DNA from: an uncultured Pelagibacteraceae bacterium
Lineage (GTDB): Bacteria > Pseudomonadota > Alphaproteobacteria > Pelagibacterales > Pelagibacteraceae
NCBI GenBank assembly: GCA_902632315.1
Contig: CACPCD010000002.1
Coordinates: 51,282 to 115,281, forward strand
Direction: 5' to 3'
DNA length: 64,000 nt
Shown here: positions 29,124 to 39,058 of the stretch, one piece after another
How positions within the stretch are numbered: position 1 is the stretch's first letter
How the letters are laid out: every line of letters begins with the position of its first letter
Translations under genes and position numbers: made by a program
The notes under the pieces: generated by a model
Told to the model about the DNA's origin: nothing
Database searches by the model: none
Seen by the model: only the letters and a program-made list of their open reading frames with translations

Positions 29124-29197
29124 GCTCCTGTAGTTAAATGGTATAACAAGTCCTTGGTAAGGACTAGTTCCCTGGTCAGTACAGGGTGGGAGCACCA
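29124..29197 (+). tRNA. tRNA-Thr(GGT) with atypical T-loop
   Basis: GCTCCTG-TA-GTTA/AATGGTA/TAAC-A-AGTCC/TTGGTAA/GGACT-AGTT-CCCTG/GTCAGTA/CAGGG-TGGGAGC-A-CCA. Confidence 0.85.
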
Positions 29198-29920
29198 CTA
29201 ATTCTTATAAAATATTTTTCTTAGAAAGATGGTTAATATCACTAAGCAAAAGAAAGCTGTGATTGGAAGATAAATTTCTTGTGTATAAATTATATCTGTA
29301 ATTTTTGGTATTTCAGAGTTCTGATCAATAATTTTTTCTAATCCACTTCCAATGGAAACTGCCAGAAAAATTTGAGGAATAATTCCAATAAAAGATGCAA
29401 AGAAAAAATTACTCACCTTTACATTAAAAAGAGTTGGTAACAAACAACTCAGCTGCCAAGGCACTCCGCCTATAAAACGATATATAAGTAGATAAATAAA
29501 CTCTGATTTTTTGAATTTTATCTCAAGTCTTTGAAACTTGTTCAAAAATTTTTCTCTAATTAAATCTTTTAAAAAATAATTTCCAAATATGTATAAAAAA
29601 GTTGCTCCAATGCTTAGGCCCATAACAACTATAATTGTACCAATCCATTTTCCAAAGATAAATCCACCTAAAAGTGCAATGGGAGATCCAAATCCTAAAA
29701 AAGGGAAAACCCATAAAATTGTCAAAATTAAAAAAATTATAGATAAAATGAAAAAATTCGATTTCTTAAGCTCGAGCAAGTATAATCTATTCTCTTTTAT
29801 AAAATCATAAGAAGTTATTTCCTGAATACTAAATTTTGAAAAAAAGAAAAGTAGAAATACTGATACTAAAATAAAGTATGATAATCCTATAAATAATTTA
29901 ATTTTTTTAGCTTTTTCCAT
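29198..29920 (-). CDS. TVP38/TMEM64 (VTT/DedA-like) membrane protein
   Basis: Multi-TM; FPFLGFGSPIALLGGFIFGKWIGTIIVVMGLSIGATFLYIFGNYFLKD; RFIGGVPW. Confidence 0.8.
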   Translation of the reverse strand: MEKAKKIKLFIGLSYFILVSVFLLFFFSKFSIQEITSYDFIKENRLYLLELKKSNFFILSIIFLILTILWVFPFLGFGSPIALLGGFIFGKWIGTIIVVMGLSIGATFLYIFGNYFLKDLIREKFLNKFQRLEIKFKKSEFIYLLIYRFIGGVPWQLSCLLPTLFNVKVSNFFFASFIGIIPQIFLAVSIGSGLEKIIDQNSEIPKITDIIYTQEIYLPITAFFCLVILTIFLRKIFYKN

Positions 29921-30012
29921 AAATAGTAATCGTTATTATAAAATCTTCTATTTGCTATTTATATATTTAATTACTATAAAGGGCGAAATTTAACAAAATT
30001 TAATCACATTTT

Positions 30013-30153
30013 ATGAAAAGAACTTACCAGCCATCTAAAATTAAAAGAGCAAGAAAACATGGTTTTAGATCAAAAATGAAAACAAAAGGTGGAAAAAAAC
30101 TTTTAGCTAGAAGAAGAGCAAGAGGAAGAAAGTCATTAACTGTATCTGGTTAA
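30013..30153 (+). CDS. rpmH: 50S ribosomal protein L34
   Basis: Below track cutoff; [46 protein letters not shown]. Confidence 0.97.
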   Translation: MKRTYQPSKIKRARKHGFRSKMKTKGGKKLLARRRARGRKSLTVSG

Positions 30154-30157
30154 ATTA

Positions 30158-30499
30158 ATGAAAAGCAAAATAGTTGCTCTTTCCAAAAACGAGGAATTTA
30201 GAAATTTATTAAAAAAAAAAAGTATTTCAAATAAGTACGTTACAATTTTTTTTGGTAAATTAGAAAAAAAAAATAATAAAAAATTAAATATTTCGTTTTC
30301 TGTTAAAAGAAAAATTGGAAATGCCGTTCAAAGAAACAAAATTAAAAGAAGGCTAAGAAATATTATGAATGATGTTGTAAAAAAGATATCAATAAATTTA
30401 GATTTTTCTTTTCTTGTTATTGCTAAGCCAACTATGTTAAATAGTGAATTTAAAAATATAAAAGAAACTCTATTTCAGGATTTTAAAAGAATTAAATAA
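30158..30499 (+). CDS. rnpA: Ribonuclease P protein component
   Basis: FSVKRKIGNAVQRNKIKRRLRNIM; between rpmH and yidD. Confidence 0.92.
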   Translation: MKSKIVALSKNEEFRNLLKKKSISNKYVTIFFGKLEKKNNKKLNISFSVKRKIGNAVQRNKIKRRLRNIMNDVVKKISINLDFSFLVIAKPTMLNSEFKNIKETLFQDFKRIK

Positions 30500-30735
30500 T
30501 GAGAATAATAAATCAAATATTCATTTTTTTAATTAGGCTGTATAAATTTTTCCTTAGCCCGTTTTTTTATAAATCATGCAAATTCGAACCTTCTTGTAGT
30601 AGCTACTGTTTAGAATGTTTTGAAAAGTATAACTTTGTTAAAGCTATTTTTAAATCGTCGTTAAGAATTTTAAGATGTAATCCTTGGTTTGGTCATGGAG
30701 GACATGATCCAGTCGAGAGAAAGGATGTGGTATAA
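30499..30735 (+). CDS. yidD: Membrane protein insertion efficiency factor YidD
   Basis: IRLYKFFLSPFFYKSCKFEPSCSSYCLECFEKY...RCNPWFGHGGHDPV. Confidence 0.95.
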   Translation: MRIINQIFIFLIRLYKFFLSPFFYKSCKFEPSCSSYCLECFEKYNFVKAIFKSSLRILRCNPWFGHGGHDPVERKDVV

Positions 30736-30737
30736 TC

Positions 30738-32420
30738 TTGGACTCTAAGAATGTCATTGCAGCTATAGCTTTATCAACAGCAGTAATTGTACTTTACTCT
30801 CTTTTTTTCATACCAGAACAACCAATAAAAAAACAAAAATTAGCAGAGCAAAAAAAAATTGAACAAAATACTGATACGCCAAGTTTAGATGAAAAAGAAA
30901 CTTTAGTTCAAATTTCTAGAGATGATGCATTAGAAGAAAGTGAAAGAGTAAGTTTTGAGAATCAAAGTATAGTAGGTTCAATATCCTTAAGAGGAGCAGT
31001 AATTGATGATTTAATATTAAAAGATTATAAAGTGAACCTCAAAAGTGATGAAAAGATTAAGCTTCTAAGCCCGAGAAATATAGCTGATGGCTATTTTATA
31101 GAAACAGGATTTGTTACAACTGATAAAAATATTGATGTACCAAACTCAAATTCAATTTGGTCGGTCGTTGGAAATAATAAGCTTACTGAACAATCTCCAA
31201 TTAAATTGATGTGGAAAAATAAGCAAGGAATTACTTTTGAAAAAGAAATTTCGTTAGATAATAAATTTTTATTCACCGTAAAACAAAAAATAGTAAATTT
31301 ATCCAGTAAAAAATATGATTTTTATAGTTATGGACAAATTATAAGAAATAAGATTCCTGAAGGCTTACAAAATTTTTTTATTCTTCATGAGGGACCAATT
31401 TCTGTTTTGGATGATGAGCTTATAGAGGAAGACTATGACGATATACAGGATAAAAAATTTTCAAAAATTGCAAAAAAAGGCTGGCTAGGTATCAGTGATA
31501 AATATTATTTAACGTCTATAATTCCTGTAGAAAATGAGGAATTTAAAACAACATTTGATTATAAAAATAAGTTTAGGATTAATTTTATCACAACAAACCC
31601 ACAGGAGTTGGGTGAGAATAGCTCTATAGAAAATGAAATTAAAATAATTGTTGGTGCAAAAAGAGTAGAGGTAATAGATGGTTATGCAGAATCTTTAAAA
31701 ATAGACAAGTTTGATTTGGTAATCGATTGGGGATTTCTTTATTTTCTTACAAAGCCTCTGTGGTTCGCATTAGATTATTTTTTTAAGATGTTAGGAAATT
31801 ATGGTTTAGCCATAATAGCAGTAACTGTTTGTATAAGAATAGCTGTATTTCCTCTCGCCAATTACTCTTTTAGGAGTATGGCAAAAATGAAAGCTCTTAC
31901 GCCAGAAATGACTCGGTTAAAGGAATTACATAAGAATGATAAGATGAAGTTGCAGCAAGAAATGATGGCTCTCTACAAGAAGGAAGGTGTAAATCCTATG
32001 TCAGGCTGTTTACCAATAATTCCTCAAATTTTTATATTTTTTGCACTCTATAAAGTTTTGTTTGTAACTATTGAAATGAGACAAATGCCATTTTATGGGT
32101 GGATTCAAGATTTATCTGAGAGAGATCCAACAAGTATTTTCAATTTATTTGGGTTATTACCTTATGATGTGCCTTCTTTTTTAGTTATTGGGGTTTTGCC
32201 AATAGCAATGGGCGCATCGATGTATGTGCAACAAAAATTAAACCCGGCTCCAACAGATCCAATGCAAGCAAAAATTTTTGCATTTTTTCCGCTTTTCTTA
32301 ACTGTAATACTTGCACCTTTTCCTAGTGGTCTTGTTCTTTATTGGACTGCAAACAATATATTAACAATGGCTCAGCAAGTAGTAATCATGAAAAGAACAA
32401 CGGTTAAAACTGTTACTTAA
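30738..32420 (+). CDS. yidC: Membrane protein insertase YidC
   Basis: N-terminal TM, large periplasmic domain, PLWFALDYFFKMLGNYGLAIIAVTVCIRIAVFPLANYSFRSMAKM; TTG start. Confidence 0.95.
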   Translation: MDSKNVIAAIALSTAVIVLYSLFFIPEQPIKKQKLAEQKKIEQNTDTPSLDEKETLVQISRDDALEESERVSFENQSIVGSISLRGAVIDDLILKDYKVNLKSDEKIKLLSPRNIADGYFIETGFVTTDKNIDVPNSNSIWSVVGNNKLTEQSPIKLMWKNKQGITFEKEISLDNKFLFTVKQKIVNLSSKKYDFYSYGQIIRNKIPEGLQNFFILHEGPISVLDDELIEEDYDDIQDKKFSKIAKKGWLGISDKYYLTSIIPVENEEFKTTFDYKNKFRINFITTNPQELGENSSIENEIKIIVGAKRVEVIDGYAESLKIDKFDLVIDWGFLYFLTKPLWFALDYFFKMLGNYGLAIIAVTVCIRIAVFPLANYSFRSMAKMKALTPEMTRLKELHKNDKMKLQQEMMALYKKEGVNPMSGCLPIIPQIFIFFALYKVLFVTIEMRQMPFYGWIQDLSERDPTSIFNLFGLLPYDVPSFLVIGVLPIAMGASMYVQQKLNPAPTDPMQAKIFAFFPLFLTVILAPFPSGLVLYWTANNILTMAQQVVIMKRTTVKTVT

Positions 32421-33286
32421 TGTCTAGACTTACAGAGGAAGAAATAAAAAAAATCTTGCCTACAAAAGGCCCCACCATTGAAGAGGTAAAAAACTACTTG
32501 GTGAAATATAATGATGAATACATAGTTATTAAATGTGGTGGTAGTGTTTTAGTTGATAAAAACCTGTTTAATAACTTTGTTAATGATATTTCAATACTTA
32601 ACAAATTAGGTTTAATAACTATTATAATTCATGGTGGAGGAAAGAGAATTTCAAACCAATTAAATAAAACAGGAATTAAAAGTAATTTTATCAACGGATT
32701 GAGAATTACATGTGAAAAATCTATTGGTGTTGTTGAAGATGTTTTAAACAACTTTAATAAAGAAATAACAGAAGCTCTGAAAAAAAACGGCTGTGACAGT
32801 CAAGGTATTACTAATCAGAAAAATAATATTTTGTTAGTTGAACAAGAAAATAGAGATCTTGGCTTTGTTGGTACTCCAAAAGAAATTAGTAAATTTATAA
32901 TTGAAAAGATAATGAATGAAAAAAAAGTACCTGTAATAGCTCCATTGGGGCTGGATAAGAATAATCAAGTTTTCAACATCAATGCTGACACAGCTGCAGG
33001 TGCCATAGCAAAAAAACTTAATGCTAGACGATTAATTATCATGAGTGACGTTGAAGGGGTATTGGATAATAGCAAAAATTTAATAGCTGAAATTAATACT
33101 GAAAAAATAAATGAGTTAATAAAAGATAAAATTATAAGTGGTGGAATGATACCAAAAATTAAAAATTGTTTAGATGTTGCAAGTAATGGAGTTAAAGGGG
33201 TTTGTATTATTGATGGACGTTTAAAACACTCAATTTTATTTGAGTTACTCTCTGATAAGGGATCTGGAACACTAATTAGAAAATGA
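32420..33286 (+). CDS. argB: Acetylglutamate kinase
   Basis: IIIHGGGKRISNQL; INADTAAGAIAKKLNARRLIIMSDVEGV; SGGMIPK. Confidence 0.95.
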   Translation: MSRLTEEEIKKILPTKGPTIEEVKNYLVKYNDEYIVIKCGGSVLVDKNLFNNFVNDISILNKLGLITIIIHGGGKRISNQLNKTGIKSNFINGLRITCEKSIGVVEDVLNNFNKEITEALKKNGCDSQGITNQKNNILLVEQENRDLGFVGTPKEISKFIIEKIMNEKKVPVIAPLGLDKNNQVFNINADTAAGAIAKKLNARRLIIMSDVEGVLDNSKNLIAEINTEKINELIKDKIISGGMIPKIKNCLDVASNGVKGVCIIDGRLKHSILFELLSDKGSGTLIRK

Positions 33287-33287
33287 A

Positions 33288-33977
33288 ATGAATCTAAAAG
33301 AAAAAAAATATCTTTTATTAGATCTAGACGGGGTATGTTATGGAAAACATAATAATTATTCTTTGGAAAAAGTTTTCGGGCAAGTATCAAAAAGAATGAC
33401 TAAATTTATTTCAGAGAGGCTAAAAATAGATACAGATGCAGCTAAAGAGCTTCAAACCAATTATTTTTATAAATACAACACAAGTTTAAATGGTCTAATG
33501 ATCCACCATAACATACCACCCCAAGAATTTTTAAAATATGTTCATACTATCGATCTTTCATTTATGAAAGAAGATCTGGTTATGAGAAGAGAACTAGAAC
33601 AATTAGATATGAAAAAATTTATTTTCACCAATGGAAGTGCAGAGCATGCAGAAAATATTTTAACCCACCTTGGAATATATGATTTATTTGGTCGTGATAA
33701 AGTATTTGATATAGAAGACGCAGGTTATGTACCTAAACCTGAGGCAAAAACCTTTGATCTTATGGTCAAAAAATTCGGTATTAATCCAAAAGAGACTGTT
33801 TACATAGAGGATATTGCGAAGAATCTTAGCATTGGTCACAAACGAGGCTGTACGACTGTTTGGTTAATTAATGACGAACATTTTGGAAAGATGGATGCAG
33901 ATAAAGATTTTATTTCACACAAAATTGAAAATCTGTCTTTATTTCTTAAGGAAATAAGGTTATTAAAAAGTCAGTAA
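33288..33977 (+). CDS. HAD-family pyrimidine 5'-nucleotidase (SSM1/SDT1-like)
   Basis: LLLDLDGVCYGK; KKFIFTNGSAEHAENIL; YVPKPEAKTFDLM; VYIEDIAKNL. Confidence 0.85.
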   Translation: MNLKEKKYLLLDLDGVCYGKHNNYSLEKVFGQVSKRMTKFISERLKIDTDAAKELQTNYFYKYNTSLNGLMIHHNIPPQEFLKYVHTIDLSFMKEDLVMRRELEQLDMKKFIFTNGSAEHAENILTHLGIYDLFGRDKVFDIEDAGYVPKPEAKTFDLMVKKFGINPKETVYIEDIAKNLSIGHKRGCTTVWLINDEHFGKMDADKDFISHKIENLSLFLKEIRLLKSQ

Positions 33978-33980
33978 ATT

Positions 33981-34808
33981 ATGTCTTTAGAAAAAATTAT
34001 AAATGATGCTTGGGAAAACAAAGACCAAGTAAATCCAAATTCGGATCAGTCCTTAAAAGATGCAATTAATCAAGTAATAAATGACTTGGATAGTGGTAAA
34101 TCAAGAGTTGCTGAAAAAATAGGTGGAGAATGGATAACTCATCAGCATCTAAAGAAAGCAATTATGCTAAGTTTTAGAATTTATCCAATGGAAAACTTAA
34201 ATGGACCTTACTCCAGTTGGTATGATAAAGCACATTTGTTAAAAGGAAAAACAGCTGGCTGGACAAAAGAAGATCATGAGAAAGCAGGCTTTAGGATGGT
34301 TCCAAACTCGCCTGTTAGAAAAGGATCATTCGTAGGAAAAGATGCTGTTCTTATGCCATGTTATGTAAACATTGGCTCTTACATTGGGGCTAAAACTATG
34401 ATGGATACATTTAGTCGTGCCGGTAGTTGTTGCCAGATTGGAGAGAATTGTCATATATCTGCAGGGTCAGGAGTCGGGGGGGTACTTGAACCTGCTCAAG
34501 CATTACCAACAATAATTGAAGATAATGTATTTTTAGGAGCAATGTCTGAAGTAGTAGAAGGAGTTATAGTTGGAGAAGGTTCTGTGTTAAGCATGGGAAT
34601 GTTGATTACACAATCTACAAAAATAGTAAATAGATCAACCGGTGAGATCACGTATGGAAAAATTCCTCCATACTCAGTAGTTGTACCAGGTTCTCTCCCT
34701 GATAAAAAAAATCCATCTGCTCCATCACTAAGCTGTGCAGTTATAATCAAGCAAGTAGACGAAAAAACTAGATCAAAGACATCAATTAATGATCTTTTAA
34801 GAGATTAA
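33981..34808 (+). CDS. dapD: Tetrahydrodipicolinate N-succinyltransferase
   Basis: Left-handed beta-helix; MDTFSRAGSCCQIGENCHISAGSGVGGVLEPAQALPTIIEDN. Confidence 0.95.
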   Translation: MSLEKIINDAWENKDQVNPNSDQSLKDAINQVINDLDSGKSRVAEKIGGEWITHQHLKKAIMLSFRIYPMENLNGPYSSWYDKAHLLKGKTAGWTKEDHEKAGFRMVPNSPVRKGSFVGKDAVLMPCYVNIGSYIGAKTMMDTFSRAGSCCQIGENCHISAGSGVGGVLEPAQALPTIIEDNVFLGAMSEVVEGVIVGEGSVLSMGMLITQSTKIVNRSTGEITYGKIPPYSVVVPGSLPDKKNPSAPSLSCAVIIKQVDEKTRSKTSINDLLRD

Positions 34809-34810
34809 AC

Positions 34811-35969
34811 ATGCAAAAAATTAATGAATTACAATTAGCCAAAGAGCTAATCAGGTTTCGAACTGTAACTCCAGTAGATGCTGGGGTGATGAAGTTTTTA
34901 GAAAAAAAATTAAAAAAACTTGGTTTCAAAACAAAAATACTAGAATTTAAAGAAAAAGGTTTCAAACCAGTTAAGAATTTATATGCAAGGTTAGGAATAA
35001 GAGGGCCAAATTTATGTTATGCAGGTCACCTAGATGTTGTGCCCCCGGGTAATATAAAAGATTGGACAATAAATCCATTTGGGCCATCTGTAAAAAAAGG
35101 TCATTTAATTGGAAGAGGAGCAAATGACATGAAAAGTTCTATTGCAGCTTTTGTTTCAGCAGTAAGTATATTTTTATCGCAAAATAAAAAATTTAGTGGA
35201 TCAATTAGTTTATTGATTACTGGAGACGAGGAAGGTGATGCAGTGAATGGCACAAAAAAAAGTAGTAGAATATCTAAAAAAGAAAAAGGAAAAAATTAAT
35301 TTCTGCTTAGTGGGTGAGCCAACAAATCCAAATAGATTAGGTGAGATGATAAAAATTGGACGCAGGGGCAGTTTAACTGGAAAATTGACAATATTTGGTT
35401 TACAGGGTCACGTAGCATACCCTCATAGAGCAAATAATCCTTCAATCATTATTGTCAAAATTTTAAATGAATTAAAAGAAATTAAATTTGATAAGGGGAC
35501 AAAAGATTTTCAGCCAACAAACTTAGAAGTTACAAAAATAAATATAGATAACACAGCAGACAATGTCATTCCTGCTACAGCTGAAGCAACATTTAACATT
35601 AGATTTAATGACAAACATACCTCAAATTCTATAAAAAAAAGGCTTAATAAAATTTTTATTAAAATTAATAAAAAATATAAATCAAAATTCAAAATTGATT
35701 ATCGAGTTTCCGGTGAGGCTTTTTTGACTAAGCCAAATAAAACAACTTATATGATACAAAATATTATAAAAAAGATTACCAAAATAAAACCAAAATTATC
35801 TACTACAGGTGGAACTTCGGACCTACGATTTATAAAAGCTATATCACCTGGTTTAGAATTTGGTCTAGTTGGAAAAACTATGCACAAAGTTGACGAAGCA
35901 GTATCTTTGAAAGATTTAAAAAATTTAACAAAAATTTATGAGAGCATTTTACAAAATTATTTTAAATGA
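34811..35969 (+). pseudogene. dapE: Succinyl-diaminopimelate desuccinylase split by a frame disruption in an A8 tract (disrupted gene, slippage-rescued gene, or assembly error)
   Basis: ORF 34811-35299 (CYAGHLDVVPPG, LITGDEEGDAVNGTKK) and ORF 35247-35969 (VVEYLKKKKEKINFCLVGEPTNPNRLGEMIKIGRRGSLTGKLTIFGLQGHVAYPHRANNP) join at A8 35254-35261. Confidence 0.85.
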
Positions 35970-36889
35970 ATACTGCAATAATAAATTCTGACTCTTATGA
36001 AAAGCATAATACAGGTGACGGTCATCCTGAACAACCTAAAAGAGTAATTGCCATTAAAGAAAAATTAAAAAAAAGAAATGATTTAATTTGGGAAACTCCA
36101 GTTGGTGTTCCTAAAGATGTTTTGGCAATGACACACTCAAAAGAATATATTGAAAATTTAAATAATTCTTTTCCACAAAGAGGTCTTAAATTTTTAGATG
36201 GGGATACAGTTGTGTCGCCTGAAAGTAAAAAAGCAGTTTTTGATGCTGCAGGTTCTACCATTAAAGCAATAGATGGGATAGAAAATAATCAATTTAAAAA
36301 TGCTTTTTGTTTAGCAAGGCCTCCTGGACATCATGCCGAAAAAAACAAAGCAATGGGATTTTGTTGTATATCAAATGCTGGGGTCGCAACAAACTATTTG
36401 ATAAATAAATACAAGTATAAAAGGATTGCTTGCGTAGATTTTGATGTTCATTGGGGAAATGGAAATTATGATGTCATGCGAAATAACAAAAATTCATTAT
36501 ATATTTCTACTCATCAATATCCTTTTTATCCAGGAGGAGGAACAGATAAAGATAAAGGCGATTTTAACAACTCTTTAAACATACCATTACCGGCTGGTAC
36601 AAATTCTGAACAGTACTTTAATGCATTTGATAGGGTTTTAGATAGATTAATAGAATATAAACCTGATTTTCTTTTATTCTCAGCAGGTTTCGATGCCCAT
36701 AAAGATGATCCATTAGCTCAATTTCAACTAAACTCAAGAGATTTTTATGAGATAACTAAAAGAACTTTGTCAGCTACTAATAAATTTACTAAAGGAAAAG
36801 TTGTTTCAATACTTGAAGGTGGATATGATTTAAATGCATTAGCAGAAAGTGCAAACGAACACGTCAACGCACTTATAGAATTTAATTGA
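35966..36889 (+). CDS. Histone deacetylase / acetylpolyamine amidohydrolase family protein
   Basis: GHPEQPKR; RPPGHHAEKNKAMGFCCISNAGVA; VDFDVHWGNG; FDAHKDDPLA; LEGGYDL. Confidence 0.93.
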   Translation: MNTAIINSDSYEKHNTGDGHPEQPKRVIAIKEKLKKRNDLIWETPVGVPKDVLAMTHSKEYIENLNNSFPQRGLKFLDGDTVVSPESKKAVFDAAGSTIKAIDGIENNQFKNAFCLARPPGHHAEKNKAMGFCCISNAGVATNYLINKYKYKRIACVDFDVHWGNGNYDVMRNNKNSLYISTHQYPFYPGGGTDKDKGDFNNSLNIPLPAGTNSEQYFNAFDRVLDRLIEYKPDFLLFSAGFDAHKDDPLAQFQLNSRDFYEITKRTLSATNKFTKGKVVSILEGGYDLNALAESANEHVNALIEFN

Positions 36890-36919
36890 ATAATATTTAG
36901 CTACTTGTAAATCACTAAA

Positions 36920-37402
36920 ATGAAATTGTACAAAATAAAAAAATCAAAAATCGATAATAAGGGACGTGGTCTTTATGCTACAAAAGATATTAAAGAAGGT
37001 ACAAAAATAATTAATTATGTTGGAAAAATTATAACTAATAAGGAGGTTGATGAATCTAATAAATTTGATAACAAAAAACCAATATATTTATTTACTCTTA
37101 ATAAAAAATATACGCTCGATGGAGATTTCAAATGGAATATTGCTGGATTAATAAATCATTCATGTGATAATAATTGTGATTATAATGGTAAAGGTTTAAA
37201 GGTTTGGATTACAGCAATAAGAGATATTAAAAAAGGAGAAGAATTTACTTGTGATTATGGTTTTGGTTATGACGAAGACTTTAGGCAATTTCCATGTAAA
37301 TGTGGCTCCAAAAATTGTTGTGGATATATTGTGAGGGAAGAGTCCAGATGGAGAATTAATAAAAAATTTGCTATGAGTAATAAAAGTAAAATTAATAAAT
37401 AA
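36920..37402 (+). CDS. SET domain protein (putative protein lysine methyltransferase)
   Basis: GRGLYATKDIKEGTKIINYVGKI; GLINHSCDNNCDY; IKKGEEFTCDYGFGYD; post-SET-like CKCGSKNCCGYI. Confidence 0.9.
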   Translation: MKLYKIKKSKIDNKGRGLYATKDIKEGTKIINYVGKIITNKEVDESNKFDNKKPIYLFTLNKKYTLDGDFKWNIAGLINHSCDNNCDYNGKGLKVWITAIRDIKKGEEFTCDYGFGYDEDFRQFPCKCGSKNCCGYIVREESRWRINKKFAMSNKSKINK

Positions 37403-38132
37403 CTCTCATCAAATAAAGCCCTTCTGGCGGAGCTGGGGGTGCACATAAACTTCTTTTTTTTGAATTCATAATATTTTTAAACTTTTTTAAGCTCCATTTT
37501 TTTTCACCAACATATTTTAAACATCCTACCATCGAGCGAACCTGTTGTTGCAAATAAGATTGAGATTTGAATTCAATTTCAATTTTATTTTTTTTTGATT
37601 TAACTTTAACTGACTCCATAGTTTTAATTGGACTTTTAGCCCTGCAACTTGAGGCCCTGAAAGTAGAAAAATCTTTGGTCCCTTCAAGTTCTTTTGCTGC
37701 CTTTTTCATCTCAGATATATAAAGCTTATTAATTACATGCCAACATCTACTTTTATCTAAGACTGGTGCACTTAGGCGGTTAATTATAACATAATTATAT
37801 ATTCTCATTTTCGCAGAAAAACGAGCATGAAATTTTTGGCCTCTTTTTTTAATTCTAACAACTGTAACTAGATCTTTATTCAAGAAATGATTAATAGATT
37901 TTAAAAATTTATCAGTGTTAATAATCTGTGTTTTACACTCAAAATGTGCTGATTGTTCTATTGCATGCACTTTAGCATCAGTTCTTCCAGCTCCTGTCAA
38001 AACAATTTTTTCTTTTAATATCTTGGAAATTTTTTCTTGAATGAGACCTTGAATAGTCTTTCCTTTTTTTTGAACTTGCCAACCTCTAAAACTAGTTCCA
38101 ACGTATTCTATGAGAATTTGATATTTATACAT
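37392..38132 (-). CDS. truA: tRNA pseudouridine(38-40) synthase
   Basis: YVGTSFRGWQVQKKGKTIQG; TGAGRTDAKVHA; FRASSCRAKSPIKT. Confidence 0.95.
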   Translation of the reverse strand: MYKYQILIEYVGTSFRGWQVQKKGKTIQGLIQEKISKILKEKIVLTGAGRTDAKVHAIEQSAHFECKTQIINTDKFLKSINHFLNKDLVTVVRIKKRGQKFHARFSAKMRIYNYVIINRLSAPVLDKSRCWHVINKLYISEMKKAAKELEGTKDFSTFRASSCRAKSPIKTMESVKVKSKKNKIEIEFKSQSYLQQQVRSMVGCLKYVGEKKWSLKKFKNIMNSKKRSLCAPPAPPEGLYLMRVIY

Positions 38133-39057
38133 TTAATAAAATAGATCCTTTAGAAATTCTTGAACCAAGTATAAACTCACTAATTTTTTGAACTTTTCTT
38201 CCTTCTCTTTGAATTTCAAGAATCTTAATGGATTTATTATCACCACAAGCAATCTCAAGTTTTTCTGTTAATACCTCGCCTGCCTTGCCAACACCATTTC
38301 CAATCTCTGCTTTTAAAATTTTATATCTTTCCCCATTAGAGTTAAAAAAAGCACCTGGAGAAGGATATAAACCATTTATTTTTCCAATAATTTTTAAGGC
38401 TCCCTCATTCCAATTTATTTGGCCTTCATTTTTATTTATTTTTTTTGCATATGATGCTTTAGAATGATCTTGATCAATAAACTTTGCTTTTTCATCAAAT
38501 ATATCATCTATATTTTCTAAAATCTTTTCTGCTGCTAAGAAAGATAGTTTTTCTGAGACTTCCATCGCATTTAGAGTTTTATCTAATTTGATCTTATATA
38601 TATTGCTGACAGGTCCGCTATCTAATTCTTCATTAATTTTCATAATACTTATTCCTGTTTCATTATCTAAATTCATTATTGATCTTTGTATTGGTGCTGC
38701 ACCTCTCCATTTAGGAAGAATAGATGCATGAATATTAAAAAAACCTTTTTTTGTAAGAGCTAAAAATTCTTTTGGTATTATTTGCCCATAAGCAACTACA
38801 ATTGCAAGGTCAGCATTTAAATTTTTCATATATTCATATTCTTCAACATTATCTTTTAAATTATTTGGTGTTCTGAATTCTATATTCAACGTTTCTGATA
38901 AACCCTGAATTGGAGATTTATTAATTTTTTGTCCACGATGTGATTTCTGTGGTGGTTGCGTATAAACAATGCTAATTGGAAATCCGTTTTGATATAAAGA
39001 CTTTAGCACTGGAACAGCAAAAAAAGGCGTGCCCATAAAAATAATTTTTTTTGCCAT
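38125..39057 (-). CDS. fmt: Methionyl-tRNA formyltransferase
   Basis: IIFMGTPFFAVPVL; NIHASILPKWRGAAPIQRSI. Confidence 0.95.
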   Translation of the reverse strand: MAKKIIFMGTPFFAVPVLKSLYQNGFPISIVYTQPPQKSHRGQKINKSPIQGLSETLNIEFRTPNNLKDNVEEYEYMKNLNADLAIVVAYGQIIPKEFLALTKKGFFNIHASILPKWRGAAPIQRSIMNLDNETGISIMKINEELDSGPVSNIYKIKLDKTLNAMEVSEKLSFLAAEKILENIDDIFDEKAKFIDQDHSKASYAKKINKNEGQINWNEGALKIIGKINGLYPSPGAFFNSNGERYKILKAEIGNGVGKAGEVLTEKLEIACGDNKSIKILEIQREGRKVQKISEFILGSRISKGSILLNV

Positions 39058-39058
39058 T

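Noticed and set aside
32965-33390. 141-aa minus-strand ORF
   Set aside because: Antisense to argB and the HAD nucleotidase; composition typical of shadow ORFs
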